Below, piece by piece: positions 34,596-44,932 of a stretch of DNA of 64,000 nucleotides. Each line of letters begins with the position of its first letter. The stretch's first letter is position 1. This stretch comes from Bartonella rochalimae ATCC BAA-1498 (GTDB lineage Bacteria; Pseudomonadota; Alphaproteobacteria; Rhizobiales; Rhizobiaceae). The position numbers and the translations under genes were made by a program. The notes beneath the pieces were generated by a model. The model was not told the DNA's origin and searched no databases. It saw only the letters and a list, made by a program, of their open reading frames with translations. The stretch covers positions 650,783 through 714,782 of the forward strand of contig NZ_KL407337.1 in the NCBI RefSeq assembly GCF_000706645.1, in the 5' to 3' direction.

Positions 34596-36167
34596 CTATA
34601 ACTGCGACTCAATGGGTAACCAACTCATTATTTTTGCAAATGCACGACGCTTCAAATTACTTTCTGGTTCATAATCAACGCTGTATTTTTTCTCATTTTC
34701 AACAAAATCCCAGTAAATACGATCATTATCACCAAGACGTAAACAATAACTCATTTCACCAGTCGTTTCTTCAGAAAAAAGCAAATCTAATCTCGTTGCT
34801 ATTGGTGGGCATTCAAAAAGAATCCCCATTTCTGTATTCAATGAAACGGAACGAGGATCAAAATTTAAAGATCCAATAAAAGCAGTTTTACAGTCAATTA
34901 AAAAAGCTTTTGTATGCAAACTCGCCTTATTAGATCTAAACAACCGCAATCGGTGAGTTCCTCCATCTGGTTTTAGTTCATAGAGTTGAACACCACTTTT
35001 CAATAACACTTTACGATAAGGCGCATAACCTCCATGTACAATGGCCACATCAGTAGCTGCCAAAGAATTAGTAAGAATTTTGACATTAATACCTTTTGAT
35101 ACCAAATTGCGGAAACTCCGTGTTCCTTCTTTACCCGGAACAAAATAAGGCGATGTAATCTGAATTGTTTTTTTTGCGCTATCAATAACCTGTGAAAGAG
35201 CTTCCATCAACCAATTTGCCGTATGCTTCCGTAATGCCTTTTCTGGAGGATCTGAAAGAACATCTACTTTATCTGCTACAAATAATCGTTTACCTATTTG
35301 AATAAAATATTCAAAATTGATATGCTTATTGACATAAGTTAAATAAACTTTGGCAACTTTTGAGTTACGGAATTTACGTAATTTAGCTTTCCAAATATCG
35401 AGATCTCCTTCTCTGTCAGGAACAACCAAAGTATGTATCGGTAAAACCACAGCGCTATTCCAAAAATTATCAAAGATCGTTTCTATTTTTTTAACCGATG
35501 GTCCAATTAACATGAGATCTAAATCTCGAAAACTTGACTGTTTATTTACACCCAAATAAGCATCTGAAAGATTTCTCCCTCCTACTAAAGCTACACGCCC
35601 ATCAACAATAAAGGCTTTATTGTGCATTCTGCGCGTTACCATAATCGCCCGTAATATAATCTCTAAACCACGGCGTAAACCACCTTTACGTACGCGCCCT
35701 GGATTAAACACTCTCACCTCAATATGAGGATGTTTATCAAGTGCAACATAAGCCGGATCACGCCCCTGAGCATTAATATCATCTAAAAGAAGACGCACTC
35801 GTACACCACGATCAGCTGCCTTAACTACTTCGCTAAGCAGCAAACGGCCTGTTAAATCATCATTCCAAATGTAATACATCAGATCAAGACTGCGTCCAGC
35901 TTTTGCTGCACCTATCGCACGAACACAAAATGCATCTAAATTGCTTACAATAAGTGAAAGAGCATCCTTATCAATTCCCACTCCATTTGTCTCTTTTGCT
36001 AATCTGCTTACTATACGATCAATTTCAGTCTCACTTTTCTCAACATTTAGTGCATAAGAAGACTCTCCTCTAGCACTTCTAATGAAACAACCATAAGTAT
36101 AAATTGCTAACATAGAAGCAATAACGAAAAGTGCAGTGAAGCCAACAATAATGTTTAATAACGTCAA
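34596..36167 (-). CDS. Phospholipase D-family protein, cardiolipin synthase ClsC-like
   Basis: One N-terminal membrane helix (about residues 5-28) anchors the protein; two HKD phosphatidyltransferase motifs follow: HNKAFIVDGRVALVGGRN near residue 184 and HTKAFLIDCKTAFIGSLNFD near 422. Length of 523 residues and the order of motifs resemble E. coli ClsC (YmdC), which makes cardiolipin from phosphatidylethanolamine and phosphatidylglycerol. A phospholipase role is equally possible. No neighbour on the same operon helps to decide. Confidence 0.82.
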   Translation of the reverse strand: MTLLNIIVGFTALFVIASMLAIYTYGCFIRSARGESSYALNVEKSETEIDRIVSRLAKETNGVGIDKDALSLIVSNLDAFCVRAIGAAKAGRSLDLMYYIWNDDLTGRLLLSEVVKAADRGVRVRLLLDDINAQGRDPAYVALDKHPHIEVRVFNPGRVRKGGLRRGLEIILRAIMVTRRMHNKAFIVDGRVALVGGRNLSDAYLGVNKQSSFRDLDLMLIGPSVKKIETIFDNFWNSAVVLPIHTLVVPDREGDLDIWKAKLRKFRNSKVAKVYLTYVNKHINFEYFIQIGKRLFVADKVDVLSDPPEKALRKHTANWLMEALSQVIDSAKKTIQITSPYFVPGKEGTRSFRNLVSKGINVKILTNSLAATDVAIVHGGYAPYRKVLLKSGVQLYELKPDGGTHRLRLFRSNKASLHTKAFLIDCKTAFIGSLNFDPRSVSLNTEMGILFECPPIATRLDLLFSEETTGEMSYCLRLGDNDRIYWDFVENEKKYSVDYEPESNLKRRAFAKIMSWLPIESQL

Positions 36168-36518
36168 AGAGAGAAACTTTCTTTCTAAAAAATATCATAC
36201 ACTCAATAAATACGTAAAGAAACATTAGAATCAATGGTTCTATCTTTTAATCTGTAGAAAAGAGAATATGATCATTTTCTATAAGATATAACAAAAAACA
36301 TCATTATTTTTAAAACTTTGATGTTCATATTCAAAAATTCTAAGCAACTTTACTATTGTTGTCCGAAAATATTTGAAACAAACAAATTATTACAATAAAT
36401 GACATTTCATTTTTATGGCTAATTTATGGCTAAAAAGACTTCTTTTTTGATGATAAAACAATCACACTCTGTTGAACTATTATAATTCGTAGATACAGAT
36501 GTTTTGTTAAAAATTTTA
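36168..36518. other. Intergenic region, no gene seen
   Basis: AT-rich spacer between two minus-strand genes. The only structure noticed is a tandem TTATGGCTAA duplication at about 36412-36435. No promoter or terminator stands out. Confidence 0.5.
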
Positions 36519-37901
36519 TTACTGCTTTTGATTATTTATTGTCTTCAATTCCTCTATTTTACGATAAAGAGTAGAACGCCCAATCTGAAGACGTCGAGCA
36601 ATTTCACTCATACGTCCTTTATAATGTGCAACTGCCTTTTTAATAATATCACACTCCATCTCAGAAAAAGTGCGTACATGCCCATCAACATTAAAAAGTC
36701 GTATAAATTTTCTTTCATAGCGTTCTTGAATATCATTATCAGTTATCTTTGAAATATTCATGTGTGGATTTTTTATTAATTGCGGAAAATCTCTCACAGT
36801 TAATAATGGTCCTTCGCTCATCAAAACCGCACGAAATAGCAAATTTTCCAGTTCTCTATAATTACCAGGCCAATCATACTGCATAAACATAGAAATAACC
36901 GTCCCTCCTAAACCATGCACATGCGATTGCCCGGTTTCAGCAATAATATAGTCAATCAAACACTGAGAAATTTCTGGAAGTTCACCTCTCAACTCTCGCA
37001 AAGCAGGTATATTAATATATAATTGGGAAATTTTTTCAAAAAAACTATGTGTAAAAAAACCTACCTGGACTAAATCTGCAAGACGCGATGTTGAAAGAGC
37101 AATAATGCGAAAAGGCAGATTTTTATCTTTTGCTGCTTCTGCTCTCTCTTGAAGATAATGCGCAAAACGTTTTTGCTGTATTGGCTCTAATCGATCAATA
37201 TCACATAAGCAAAGTGTCCCATGCTTAAGAGAAGAAACTAGCGGTACAAACTCTTTAAACCAAAAACGATTCTCTTCCTCTGGATCAAAAACTGGTAAAC
37301 ATTGGAAGCGAACAAAATTCCCCTTTGAAAAAAAACTTTCATCATGAATAATACGAGCTAATTTCTCACGACCAGTCCCTACTTCACCTTCTATCAAAAG
37401 ATTCTGAAAAGAAGTTGCTGCACTTTTTGATTGTTCTAAAATGGCCTGCATTACAGTGCTTTTTTTATAGATATCAAAAAATCGTAAATGATTTTCTTTT
37501 TGCCTACGAACATACTGAATTTCATTTTCTAATGCGGAAATGAATGCAAGATTATTCAAAGTAACTCTCAACCGTAATGGGGTAACTGGATAGAACCAAT
37601 AATCAATAGCTCCAGCTTTTAAAGCTTTTTGAATTAATTCTTGATTATCTTGCTTTGCTATAACAATGACTCGAATAGAGATTCGAGCCATTCTAATCAT
37701 TTTAATTAGATCACTTACGCCTAAATCACTAATAGTAACATCAAGCAACACAAGCGTAATATTTTTACGCCTATATAAAAGATCAATTATGCGTAAGCTA
37801 TTTTCTGCTTCAATAACGCGGTAGCCAAATCCTCGAAGCATAGTAGAAAGCTCTGCACGCTTTCCGTGATCTTCCCCCGCAACGAGAATAGGACCAACCA
37901 T
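36519..37901 (-). CDS. Degenerate NtrC-family response regulator (receiver, AAA-like, Fis helix-turn-helix)
   Basis: Three domains of an NtrC/DctD-type regulator are present, but key residues are lost. Receiver (1-120): Asp54 is kept (LVLLDVTISD) and an ED pair remains at 10-11, but the conserved Lys of the KPF motif is replaced (YPVTP). Central domain (about 140-370): the P-loop reads GEVGTGREKLA with Arg instead of Lys, Walker B reads LCLCDIDRL instead of LFLDEI, and the GAFTGA loop that touches sigma-54 is absent. The C-terminal Fis-type helix-turn-helix (SEIARRLQIGRSTLYRKIEE) is intact. It is thus likely a DNA-binding regulator not dependent on sigma-54. No kinase gene is adjacent. Confidence 0.85.
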   Translation of the reverse strand: MVGPILVAGEDHGKRAELSTMLRGFGYRVIEAENSLRIIDLLYRRKNITLVLLDVTISDLGVSDLIKMIRMARISIRVIVIAKQDNQELIQKALKAGAIDYWFYPVTPLRLRVTLNNLAFISALENEIQYVRRQKENHLRFFDIYKKSTVMQAILEQSKSAATSFQNLLIEGEVGTGREKLARIIHDESFFSKGNFVRFQCLPVFDPEEENRFWFKEFVPLVSSLKHGTLCLCDIDRLEPIQQKRFAHYLQERAEAAKDKNLPFRIIALSTSRLADLVQVGFFTHSFFEKISQLYINIPALRELRGELPEISQCLIDYIIAETGQSHVHGLGGTVISMFMQYDWPGNYRELENLLFRAVLMSEGPLLTVRDFPQLIKNPHMNISKITDNDIQERYERKFIRLFNVDGHVRTFSEMECDIIKKAVAHYKGRMSEIARRLQIGRSTLYRKIEELKTINNQKQ

Positions 37902-38105
37902 AGCTTTAATAATCTCCTCTGAGACTACTAAATATATTTATAATAAGATTCATTACAAACCACAAAATATATTTTACCTTTTGTAACCGGCATGCTAATT
38001 TTACCAAATTATTCATTAAACACAATGTTTAAGAGTCTTTTCAATTTTTTGCCTTTACTTTAAACTTGTCATAAAAAGAAAACGAAAACATATAGAGTAA
38101 AAAAC

Positions 38106-38480
38106 ATGAAACATATTTGCTGTATTTTATACCTGACAATAATTGCTTTAATATTAGTTGCTTGCAATCCTTCGCAAAATCGCAATAAATTCTTATTTAT
38201 CAACAATATGCCAACTAGAATCGATGGAGAATGGATCGACACAAATGGTATTATTTCTTCTTTTCGTAGTGGTATTTTTGAAACACGAGCAGCAGATACA
38301 AAAGAAAAGCTTTCAGAAGGTACCTACAATTATATCAACACTCACCACGTAGAAATTGAGATATATTCGCTTGTTCGTGGAACCGTTTCTAGAGCAAGTT
38401 GCACAATATCTAATGATACAATGCAACTCCTCTGTACATCAAACACTGGTTCACAATTCTTCCTCAAACGCAAAACCTAA
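38106..38480 (+). CDS. omp10: Omp10-type outer membrane lipoprotein
   Basis: Small lipoprotein of 124 residues. The signal peptide ends in the lipobox LVAC with Cys20. The mature part contains IDGEWIDTNGIISSF, SGIFETRAADTKEKLSEG, and SLVRGTVSRASC, which match Brucella Omp10 as I recall it, including two further cysteines and a basic C terminus. Omp10 is a surface-exposed minor lipoprotein in Brucella and a serological antigen. The gene is monocistronic and ends at a strong hairpin. Confidence 0.85.
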   Translation: MKHICCILYLTIIALILVACNPSQNRNKFLFINNMPTRIDGEWIDTNGIISSFRSGIFETRAADTKEKLSEGTYNYINTHHVEIEIYSLVRGTVSRASCTISNDTMQLLCTSNTGSQFFLKRKT

Positions 38481-38519
38481 ATAAAATTTAAAACTTTTTA
38501 TAAAAATATAAAAAGTACT

Positions 38520-38550
38520 CTCACAGGAGAAAGTTCTTTCTTCCTGTGAG
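38520..38550. terminator. Bidirectional hairpin between omp10 and kdsD
   Basis: CTCACAGGA (38520-38528) pairs with TCCTGTGAG (38542-38550), and the stem continues as GAAAG/CTTTC after a one-base bulge. On the minus strand it is followed by a T-rich stretch; on the plus strand the U-tract is poor. It probably ends the omp10 message and protects against minus-strand read-through. Confidence 0.6.
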
Positions 38551-38722
38551 GAAATTATTATTAAAAGATATTACTATATCTATGATCTTACATTACCATA
38601 AACTTAACAAATAACCATTCACCAATAGATATATCTCAAGCATTCTTCCTCTCAAAAAGATTACTGCTATTATCTCATCATTTTTTGCTGATAAATATAT
38701 TGGCCTCTCAATATTAATTAAC

Positions 38723-39718
38723 TTATGCCACACCAATACGCAAAAGATCGTGAAAATGAACAATTCCAATAGGCTTTTTATTTTCAATCACGAAAAATGC
38801 TCCAATATGATGATCATTAATAAATGCTGTTGCTGCACCAACGAGTGTATCTGGGCCAACAGTCTTTGGATTTTTAGTCATTACCTCATCAACATTGAAT
38901 TGTGACAAATCATTGTGAATATTGCGTGCAAGATCACCATCTGTTATAATTCCAATTAATTCACCTCTTGGATTTACAACACCAACACAACCAAAGTGTT
39001 TTTCAACCAAAATCTCCATAGCTGCTGTCATGGGCACTCCCTGTGTAACTAAAGGGACACGATCCCCTTGATGCATAATATCACGCACGTATTTAAGGTT
39101 TGCCCCAAGAGATCCCCCAGGATGATAAATTTTGAAATCAGTCGCAGTAAAACCTCGCATTTCCAAAAGAGCAATAGCTAATGCGTCTCCTATCACTAAT
39201 TGCATAGTTGTTGAAGTTGTCGGAGCAAGACCATGAGGACAAGCTTCCTCTACTTTTGGCAATAATAACACAATATCAGCTTGCCGTCCTAATATAGAGT
39301 GCTCACCAGATGTTATTGCAATTAGTGGTATACGAAAACGTGCAGCATGGCTTATAATACCACTTAACTCTGTAGTTTCCCCAGACCACGATAAAGCAAG
39401 AATAACATCATCAGAACAAATCATACCAAGATCACCATGATTAGCTTCCGCAGCATGGATAAAAAAAGCAGGTGTTCCAGTTGAAGCTAAAGTCGCGGCA
39501 ATTTTTGTCCCTATATGACCGCTCTTACCAAGTCCAGTAATTACCACGTGACCATTTGCATTGCTAATGGCTTGGACAGCTGCTTTAAAAGAATCTGCAA
39601 GCTTCTCCTGAAAAGCCTTTTCAAGAACTTCAAGCCCTCGTTTTTCAATAGAAATAGTCTTAAGCGCTAAGATAACTGCATTTTGTAGATTTAACGTATT
39701 AGAAGACTGTATCGTCAT
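38723..39718 (-). CDS. kdsD: Arabinose-5-phosphate isomerase (KdsD/KpsF)
   Basis: Interconverts ribulose-5-phosphate and arabinose-5-phosphate, the first committed step to KDO for lipopolysaccharide. An N-terminal SIS domain is visible with VITGLGKSGHIGTKIAATL near 57-75 and SWSGETTELS near 107, then two CBS domains from about 205 to the end (CVGVVNPRGELIGIITDGD; GAFFVIENKKPIGIVH). Length of 331 residues is standard. galU lies 39 bases upstream on the same strand, so both envelope-sugar genes may share a message. Confidence 0.94.
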   Translation of the reverse strand: MTIQSSNTLNLQNAVILALKTISIEKRGLEVLEKAFQEKLADSFKAAVQAISNANGHVVITGLGKSGHIGTKIAATLASTGTPAFFIHAAEANHGDLGMICSDDVILALSWSGETTELSGIISHAARFRIPLIAITSGEHSILGRQADIVLLLPKVEEACPHGLAPTTSTTMQLVIGDALAIALLEMRGFTATDFKIYHPGGSLGANLKYVRDIMHQGDRVPLVTQGVPMTAAMEILVEKHFGCVGVVNPRGELIGIITDGDLARNIHNDLSQFNVDEVMTKNPKTVGPDTLVGAATAFINDHHIGAFFVIENKKPIGIVHFHDLLRIGVA

Positions 39719-39757
39719 AACTGAATTCGATAAATGAAATCACTCTTAAAGTCTATA

Positions 39758-40654
39758 TCATTTTTCAACGTTAATTTTTTCAAGTAAGTTTTTCAGCGAT
39801 GTAAAAAGTTGCTGATGCATATCAGTACGTGAAAGAGCAAATGCAACATTAGCCTCAATAAAGCCAATTTTAGATCCACAATCAAAAGTGCGCCCATCTA
39901 ATTGAAAACCAAAAAAAGCTTGTTCATTTGAAAGTCGCACCATAGCATCCGTTAATTGAATCTCATTTCCTGTTCCTCGTTTTTGATCAGATAAAATATC
40001 AAAAATCTCTGGCTGCAAAATATAACGTCCATTAATATACAGATTAGATGGAGCCCTTTCTATAGCTGGTTTTTCTACCATTTGTGTGATTTCAAAACCA
40101 TTTGCGACCTGCTTTCCTTTTCCTACGATACCGTATTTATATACTTCTTCATGATTGCACTCTTGAACAGCAATAATATTACCTCCTCCTATTTTTTCAT
40201 AAAGATGTATCATCTCAGAAAGACAACCTTTTTTAGTTTGCATGAGCATATCCGGTAATAATAAAGCAAAAGGCTCTTTTCCAACAAGCTCACGCGCACA
40301 CCAAACAGCATGTCCTAATCCTAAAGGCTGCTGTTGCCGAGTGAAAGAAGTCATTCCTGGCTGCAATTGCAAATTTTTTAAATGCTCTAGCTCCTCTATT
40401 CTTTTACATTCAGCAAGAGTTGTATATAATTCAACCTGAGCATCAAAATAATCTTCAATAACTGCCTTATTGCGCCCAGTAATAAAAATGAAATGCTCAA
40501 TACCTGCTTCACGTGCCTCATCTACCACGTATTGAATAACAGGCTTATCAACAACAGTTAGCATTTCTTTAGGAACTGCTTTTGTTGCTGGAAGAAAACG
40601 AGTACCAAGACCGGCTACAGGAAATACTGCCTTACGGATTTTACACACATTCAT
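39758..40654 (-). CDS. galU: UTP-glucose-1-phosphate uridylyltransferase
   Basis: Makes UDP-glucose for envelope polysaccharide. The nucleotide-binding signature is [20 protein letters not shown] near residues 10-29, with the later GLGHAVWCA and the VEKP catalytic loop. The frame extends to a TTG at 40669; the ATG at 40654 ([10 protein letters not shown]) is preferred and gives 298 residues. AGGAAG lies very close to it, so the true start remains a little uncertain. Confidence 0.94.
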   Translation of the reverse strand: MNVCKIRKAVFPVAGLGTRFLPATKAVPKEMLTVVDKPVIQYVVDEAREAGIEHFIFITGRNKAVIEDYFDAQVELYTTLAECKRIEELEHLKNLQLQPGMTSFTRQQQPLGLGHAVWCARELVGKEPFALLLPDMLMQTKKGCLSEMIHLYEKIGGGNIIAVQECNHEEVYKYGIVGKGKQVANGFEITQMVEKPAIERAPSNLYINGRYILQPEIFDILSDQKRGTGNEIQLTDAMVRLSNEQAFFGFQLDGRTFDCGSKIGFIEANVAFALSRTDMHQQLFTSLKNLLEKINVEK

Positions 40655-40902
40655 CTTCCTACTTACCAATACAATATTTGTTAGATAATCCTCTGATACA
40701 ATTTATCATTATATTTTAACTACAAATAAATAAAAATGTTCTATTTTCTAAATTTTTATATAATAAACATAGAAAAGACGCAATAATTAATTAAATCGTT
40801 TCATTTTAAGACAAATTTTACTTGATCTGATATAGATTTTATTAAATACGAAAATAAAATAACTGCACATCCGAACACTTTTACATAGATAAAAATTAGA
40901 AA

Positions 40903-42159
40903 ATGAAAACAATAAAATTTAGTCCATTATTTTTTTTAAAAAAAACTATAAATCAAAGGTTATCTTTCATTCGCTTACTCTCTACCTTTGCCACTCTTCT
41001 AATAGTTTTTTCCTCGCCTACATATGCCGATAGTAGTTTTCAACACTGGATTAATGAATTCAAAAAAACGGCTTTAGCCAACAATATTTCACCATCCACA
41101 TTTGATATGGCTTTTAAAACAATTCATACAATTGACCAAGAAGTCTTAAAAAAAGCAGCATATCAACCAGAGTTTGTTGATATGCCATGGGAATATTTTG
41201 ACAATCGCATTCATGACGATGCAATTGTAGAAGGAAAACAGCAAGCTAAAAAATGGCAACAGTGGTTACAAAAAATTGAAAAGCGTTTTGGTGTTAATCG
41301 TAATCTCCTCCTCGCCATTTGGTCGATGGAAAGCAACTATGGAAAAATTTTAACAAATAAAGGCATAATGCGTGATACTATCCGTTCACTTGCAACTTTA
41401 GCTTATGCCGACCCAAAACGTCAAAAATACGCGCGCACGCAACTTATTGCAGCAATGAAAATTCTACAAAGAGGTGAAATTCACCGCTCTCAACTCGTGG
41501 GATCTTGGGCAGGAGCACTAGGACATACGCAATTTATTCCAAGCAGTTATCTCATCTACGCTATTGATATGGATGGAAGTGGGCGCTCTGATATTTGGAA
41601 TTCGATTCCTGATTCACTTGCTACTTCTGCTAACCTTCTCTATACGAATGGTTGGCAATCTAATCTTGTCTGGGGAATTGAAGTTAAATTACCAAATAAC
41701 GAAAAATTACCTGAAAATTGGTTATCCTTTAAACAATGGAAAGAGTTAGGTGTTCAACACGCACATGGAAAACCTTTTCCTTCTTTATCTGAACAAGCAA
41801 TATTGAAATTTCCTGACGGTCCAAAAGGACCTGCATTTCTGGTAACAAAAAATTTCTTTGTGCTTAAACGTTATAATAATGCAGATCGTTATGCTTTCGC
41901 TGTTGGCCTTCTTTCTGATCGTATTGCTGGACATCCTAAATTATTCCAAGATTGGAATCGACCATTTAAACCTATTACTTTCAAAGAGCGTATAGAATTG
42001 CAATCTCGTTTAGCAAAACTTGGAGATTATGAAGGAGAAATTGATGGTAAAATTGGTATAGCTTCCAAGAAAGCGATTAAAGCTTTTCAGCTACGTCATG
42101 GTTTAGAAGGAAATGGATATCCAAGCTACGAAACTCTCTCTCATATCAGAAAACAATAA
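40903..42159 (+). CDS. Lytic murein transglycosylase (MltB family) with C-terminal peptidoglycan-binding domain
   Basis: Cleaves peptidoglycan glycan strands in the periplasm. A long signal region (hydrophobic part LLSTFATLLIVFSSPTYA) is cleaved after about residue 42. The catalytic Glu lies in WSMESNYGKI near residue 146, and GSWAGALGHTQFIPSSYL is the family signature. A PG_binding_1 repeat occupies about residues 355-418 (LQSRLAKLGDYEGEIDGKIG). Length of 418 residues matches the rhizobial soluble MltB-like enzymes; no lipobox is present. Confidence 0.92.
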   Translation: MKTIKFSPLFFLKKTINQRLSFIRLLSTFATLLIVFSSPTYADSSFQHWINEFKKTALANNISPSTFDMAFKTIHTIDQEVLKKAAYQPEFVDMPWEYFDNRIHDDAIVEGKQQAKKWQQWLQKIEKRFGVNRNLLLAIWSMESNYGKILTNKGIMRDTIRSLATLAYADPKRQKYARTQLIAAMKILQRGEIHRSQLVGSWAGALGHTQFIPSSYLIYAIDMDGSGRSDIWNSIPDSLATSANLLYTNGWQSNLVWGIEVKLPNNEKLPENWLSFKQWKELGVQHAHGKPFPSLSEQAILKFPDGPKGPAFLVTKNFFVLKRYNNADRYAFAVGLLSDRIAGHPKLFQDWNRPFKPITFKERIELQSRLAKLGDYEGEIDGKIGIASKKAIKAFQLRHGLEGNGYPSYETLSHIRKQ

Positions 42160-42598
42160 CCTTAAAGTCAAACACTTATCTCATGGTTTATTTTCCTTAA
42201 TGATTATCTAACATCTTAAAATTGAAAAAAATTCTTAGTTTTATGGTGATTGTCTTGTTTATAAAAAGATTTCTAAAATAAATTGAAGTGAAACCTGCAC
42301 TTTATGAAACGCATCATGCAATTAGAAAAAATGCTATAACTGCTAACTATGCTTTTCAAAAATAAAGACTTCGTTGCATTATTCAAATACAATCATATCT
42401 CTAAAAATTTTAATAAAATTATTTAAAACTATAGATTTATCATTTAATAATACCATAAGAAATATGAGCTTTAGTTAAAGCTAAAATTAAAATAGATAAC
42501 ATACAAAATTTTAGTTCTAGATTTCAAAAATCATAGTATTTCATCAATGTCTTAATTTATCCGCAGATAAAATCGTATATCGACACCCTACTTTATCT
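42160..42598. other. Convergent spacer, no gene seen
   Basis: AT-rich spacer between the transglycosylase and dcp. A 25-codon GTG frame at 42288-42365 (including PALYETHHAIRKNAITANYA) reads like protein, but it has no ribosome binding site and no relative I know. No convincing terminator was seen. Confidence 0.45.
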
Positions 42599-44617
42599 TT
42601 ACAATCCACGTTTCTTTATCATTGATTCTGGTGAAGGTAATCGCCCTCGAAAAGATTCATAGAGTTTCTCAGGATCATAACTTCCTCCAGCAGAATAGAC
42701 AAAACGCTTTAATCGACTAGCAAGTTCTGGATTGAAAACATCACCTGTTTCTTCAAAAGCTTGAAAAGCATCAGCATCAAGGACTTCTGACCACATATAA
42801 GAATAATAACCAGCCGCATAACCATCACCTGAAAATATGTGTGCAAAATGCGGAGGACGATGACGCATAATAATTGTATCAGACATTCCTAATTTTTCTA
42901 ATTCCTTACGTTCAAAAAATGTTGGATCCACCACTTTTTCTTCTTGATGAAAAGCCATATCTACTAAAGCAGATGAAAGAAATTCAACAGCATTAAAACC
43001 AGCATTAAATGTATGTGCTGACAAAATTTTATCCAACAAAGCTTGCGGCAAAGAAGTACCTTTTTCCACATGCGTAGCATATGATTGCAATACTTCTGGT
43101 ACAATGAGCCAATGCTCATAAAGTTGAGAAGGAAGCTCAACAAAATCACGCACAACTGATGTTCCCGCAACAGATGGCCATGTAACATCAGACAGCAAAC
43201 CGTGCAATGCATGCCCAAACTCGTGGAAAAGTGTGCGTGCATCATCAAGCGATAAAAGAGCAAGCTTCCCTTTAGAGGGCTTCGCAAAATTACATACATT
43301 GTAAACGATAGGCTTTTGCCCTCTGTTCAATTTATGCTGTGATTGTAATCTGCTCATCCACGCTCCAGATCGTTTTGAAGAACGTGCAAAATAATCACCA
43401 ATAAAATGCCCAAGTAAACTTCCATCAGATTTTTTGACCTCCCATAAGCGTGCATCAGGATGCCAAAGTGCAACATCAGTTTTTTCTTCAAATGAAATCC
43501 CAAAAAGTTTTTTTGCAACGAAAAAAGCTGCTTCAATCATGCGATCAAGCTGCAAATAATATTTTACTTCTGTTTCATCAAATAAAAACTTCTCAGTGCG
43601 CAACTTTTCAGCATAATAACGCCAATCCCAAGCTTTTAAAGGCTCATTATCTCCTTGATTTTTTGCAAAATTTTGTAATTCAGCCTGTTCAGTAGCAGCC
43701 TTAACTTTTGCCCGCTCCCATACAGGGATAAGCAAATTCATAACTGCATCAACATTTTTAGCCATAGTATTGTCAAGCTTTAAATCCGCAAAAGATTTAT
43801 ACCCCAACAATTTTGCCTTTTCGCTCCGAAGTGCAATCATCTCCACAATAATTGCTTTATTATCATGAGTATTTTCACCCCGTTGAGACCAAGCTTGAAA
43901 AGCTGTTTTACGCAAATCACGACGATGAGAGAATTTTAAAAAAGGTTCAACAATCGAGCGCGTTAAGATTAATGCATACAGTCCATCACGGCCTCTCTCA
44001 CAAGCAATTTCTTTCATAGAAGCAATAAGATCATCTGGTAAACCAGATAAATCTGTTTGTTCCAAAAACAAAATCCATTCAGCCTCATCTTTTAAGATAT
44101 GCTGACCAAAAGTAGCACCTAAAAGGGCAAGCCTTTCATCAATTTCAACAAGACGTTTTTTACCCTTTTCATCAAGTTTTGCACCATTATGAACAAATCT
44201 CTTCCACCCTAATTCAAGCACACGTTCAGTTTCATGGTCATACAAACCTTGCTGTGCTTTTTTATAGAGCATATCCATTTTCGCAAATATCCGCGTATCC
44301 ATCATAATTTTTGAAGAATAACGTGAAAGTTTAACAACAAATTCTTGTTCTAATTTTTGAATCAATTCATTACTGTGTGCACTCGCACGCAGAAAAAATA
44401 TAGAGCATACGCGATCAAGATTCTTACCAGCGAGCTCAAAAGGCTGCAAAAAATTCTCAAGTGTTGGTAATTCTTCCAAAGCAGCAATAACTTCTATTTC
44501 CTCTTCAGCCTCTTTCAGTGCCTGTTCAAAAGCAGGTTTAAAATCATCATCATTTATTGAAGAAAAATCAGGAAAACCTGACAATTCCATCCAGTCGAAC
44601 ATTGCTGCTTGTGTCAT
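42599..44617 (-). CDS. dcp: Peptidyl-dipeptidase Dcp / oligopeptidase (M3 family)
   Basis: Zinc metallopeptidase that removes dipeptides from, or cleaves, short peptides. The zinc site HEFGHALH lies at about residues 465-472, with the third ligand Glu downstream in the DFVELPSQLYEHW region. The C-terminal substrate-binding part has FSGDGYAAGYYSYMWSEVLD. Length of 672 residues matches Dcp; oligopeptidase A (PrlC) is the main alternative. There is no signal peptide, so it is cytoplasmic. Confidence 0.9.
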   Translation of the reverse strand: MTQAAMFDWMELSGFPDFSSINDDDFKPAFEQALKEAEEEIEVIAALEELPTLENFLQPFELAGKNLDRVCSIFFLRASAHSNELIQKLEQEFVVKLSRYSSKIMMDTRIFAKMDMLYKKAQQGLYDHETERVLELGWKRFVHNGAKLDEKGKKRLVEIDERLALLGATFGQHILKDEAEWILFLEQTDLSGLPDDLIASMKEIACERGRDGLYALILTRSIVEPFLKFSHRRDLRKTAFQAWSQRGENTHDNKAIIVEMIALRSEKAKLLGYKSFADLKLDNTMAKNVDAVMNLLIPVWERAKVKAATEQAELQNFAKNQGDNEPLKAWDWRYYAEKLRTEKFLFDETEVKYYLQLDRMIEAAFFVAKKLFGISFEEKTDVALWHPDARLWEVKKSDGSLLGHFIGDYFARSSKRSGAWMSRLQSQHKLNRGQKPIVYNVCNFAKPSKGKLALLSLDDARTLFHEFGHALHGLLSDVTWPSVAGTSVVRDFVELPSQLYEHWLIVPEVLQSYATHVEKGTSLPQALLDKILSAHTFNAGFNAVEFLSSALVDMAFHQEEKVVDPTFFERKELEKLGMSDTIIMRHRPPHFAHIFSGDGYAAGYYSYMWSEVLDADAFQAFEETGDVFNPELASRLKRFVYSAGGSYDPEKLYESFRGRLPSPESMIKKRGL

Positions 44618-44932
44618 AATATTATACTGCCTACATTAGTAAATTTAAAATCAAATAGTCACCTATGTGATATGGCCTATTAATAATAACTTTATACTCT
44701 AAAATAGCCTTGTAAATTTAAATTTTTATATAAAAATATTATTTTATTATTTTGGAATATGCACAAAAAATTCTTTTTCTGGCCTCATGAAATTGTTTAC
44801 AGTTTTTACAAATTGCAATCTATCCTTGACTTTATTTTGAATATTAACAATTGAAAAACTTGTATTCTAAGTTGTCTATAATTTTGATTCATTCTATCTA
44901 TATATCTCTAATCTTTTAGAAGGCACTTCGCT
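44618..44932. other. Divergent spacer between dcp and mgtE
   Basis: No gene. TATAAT at 44877-44882 is a good -10 candidate toward mgtE, but the nearest -35 (TTGAAA, 44851) is 20 bases away, too far for a standard promoter. No structured magnesium riboswitch was recognised. Confidence 0.4.

Noticed and set aside
38593..38787. Minus-strand frame of 64 codons at the kdsD 3' end
   Set aside because: Overlaps the kdsD coding end in another frame and has no initiation signal.
42288..42365. Short GTG frame with protein-like residues
   Set aside because: Only 25 codons, no Shine-Dalgarno sequence, no recognised relative.
44618..44932. Possible magnesium riboswitch before mgtE
   Set aside because: No M-box or ykkC-like conserved helices could be recognised, and M-boxes are mainly a Gram-positive feature.
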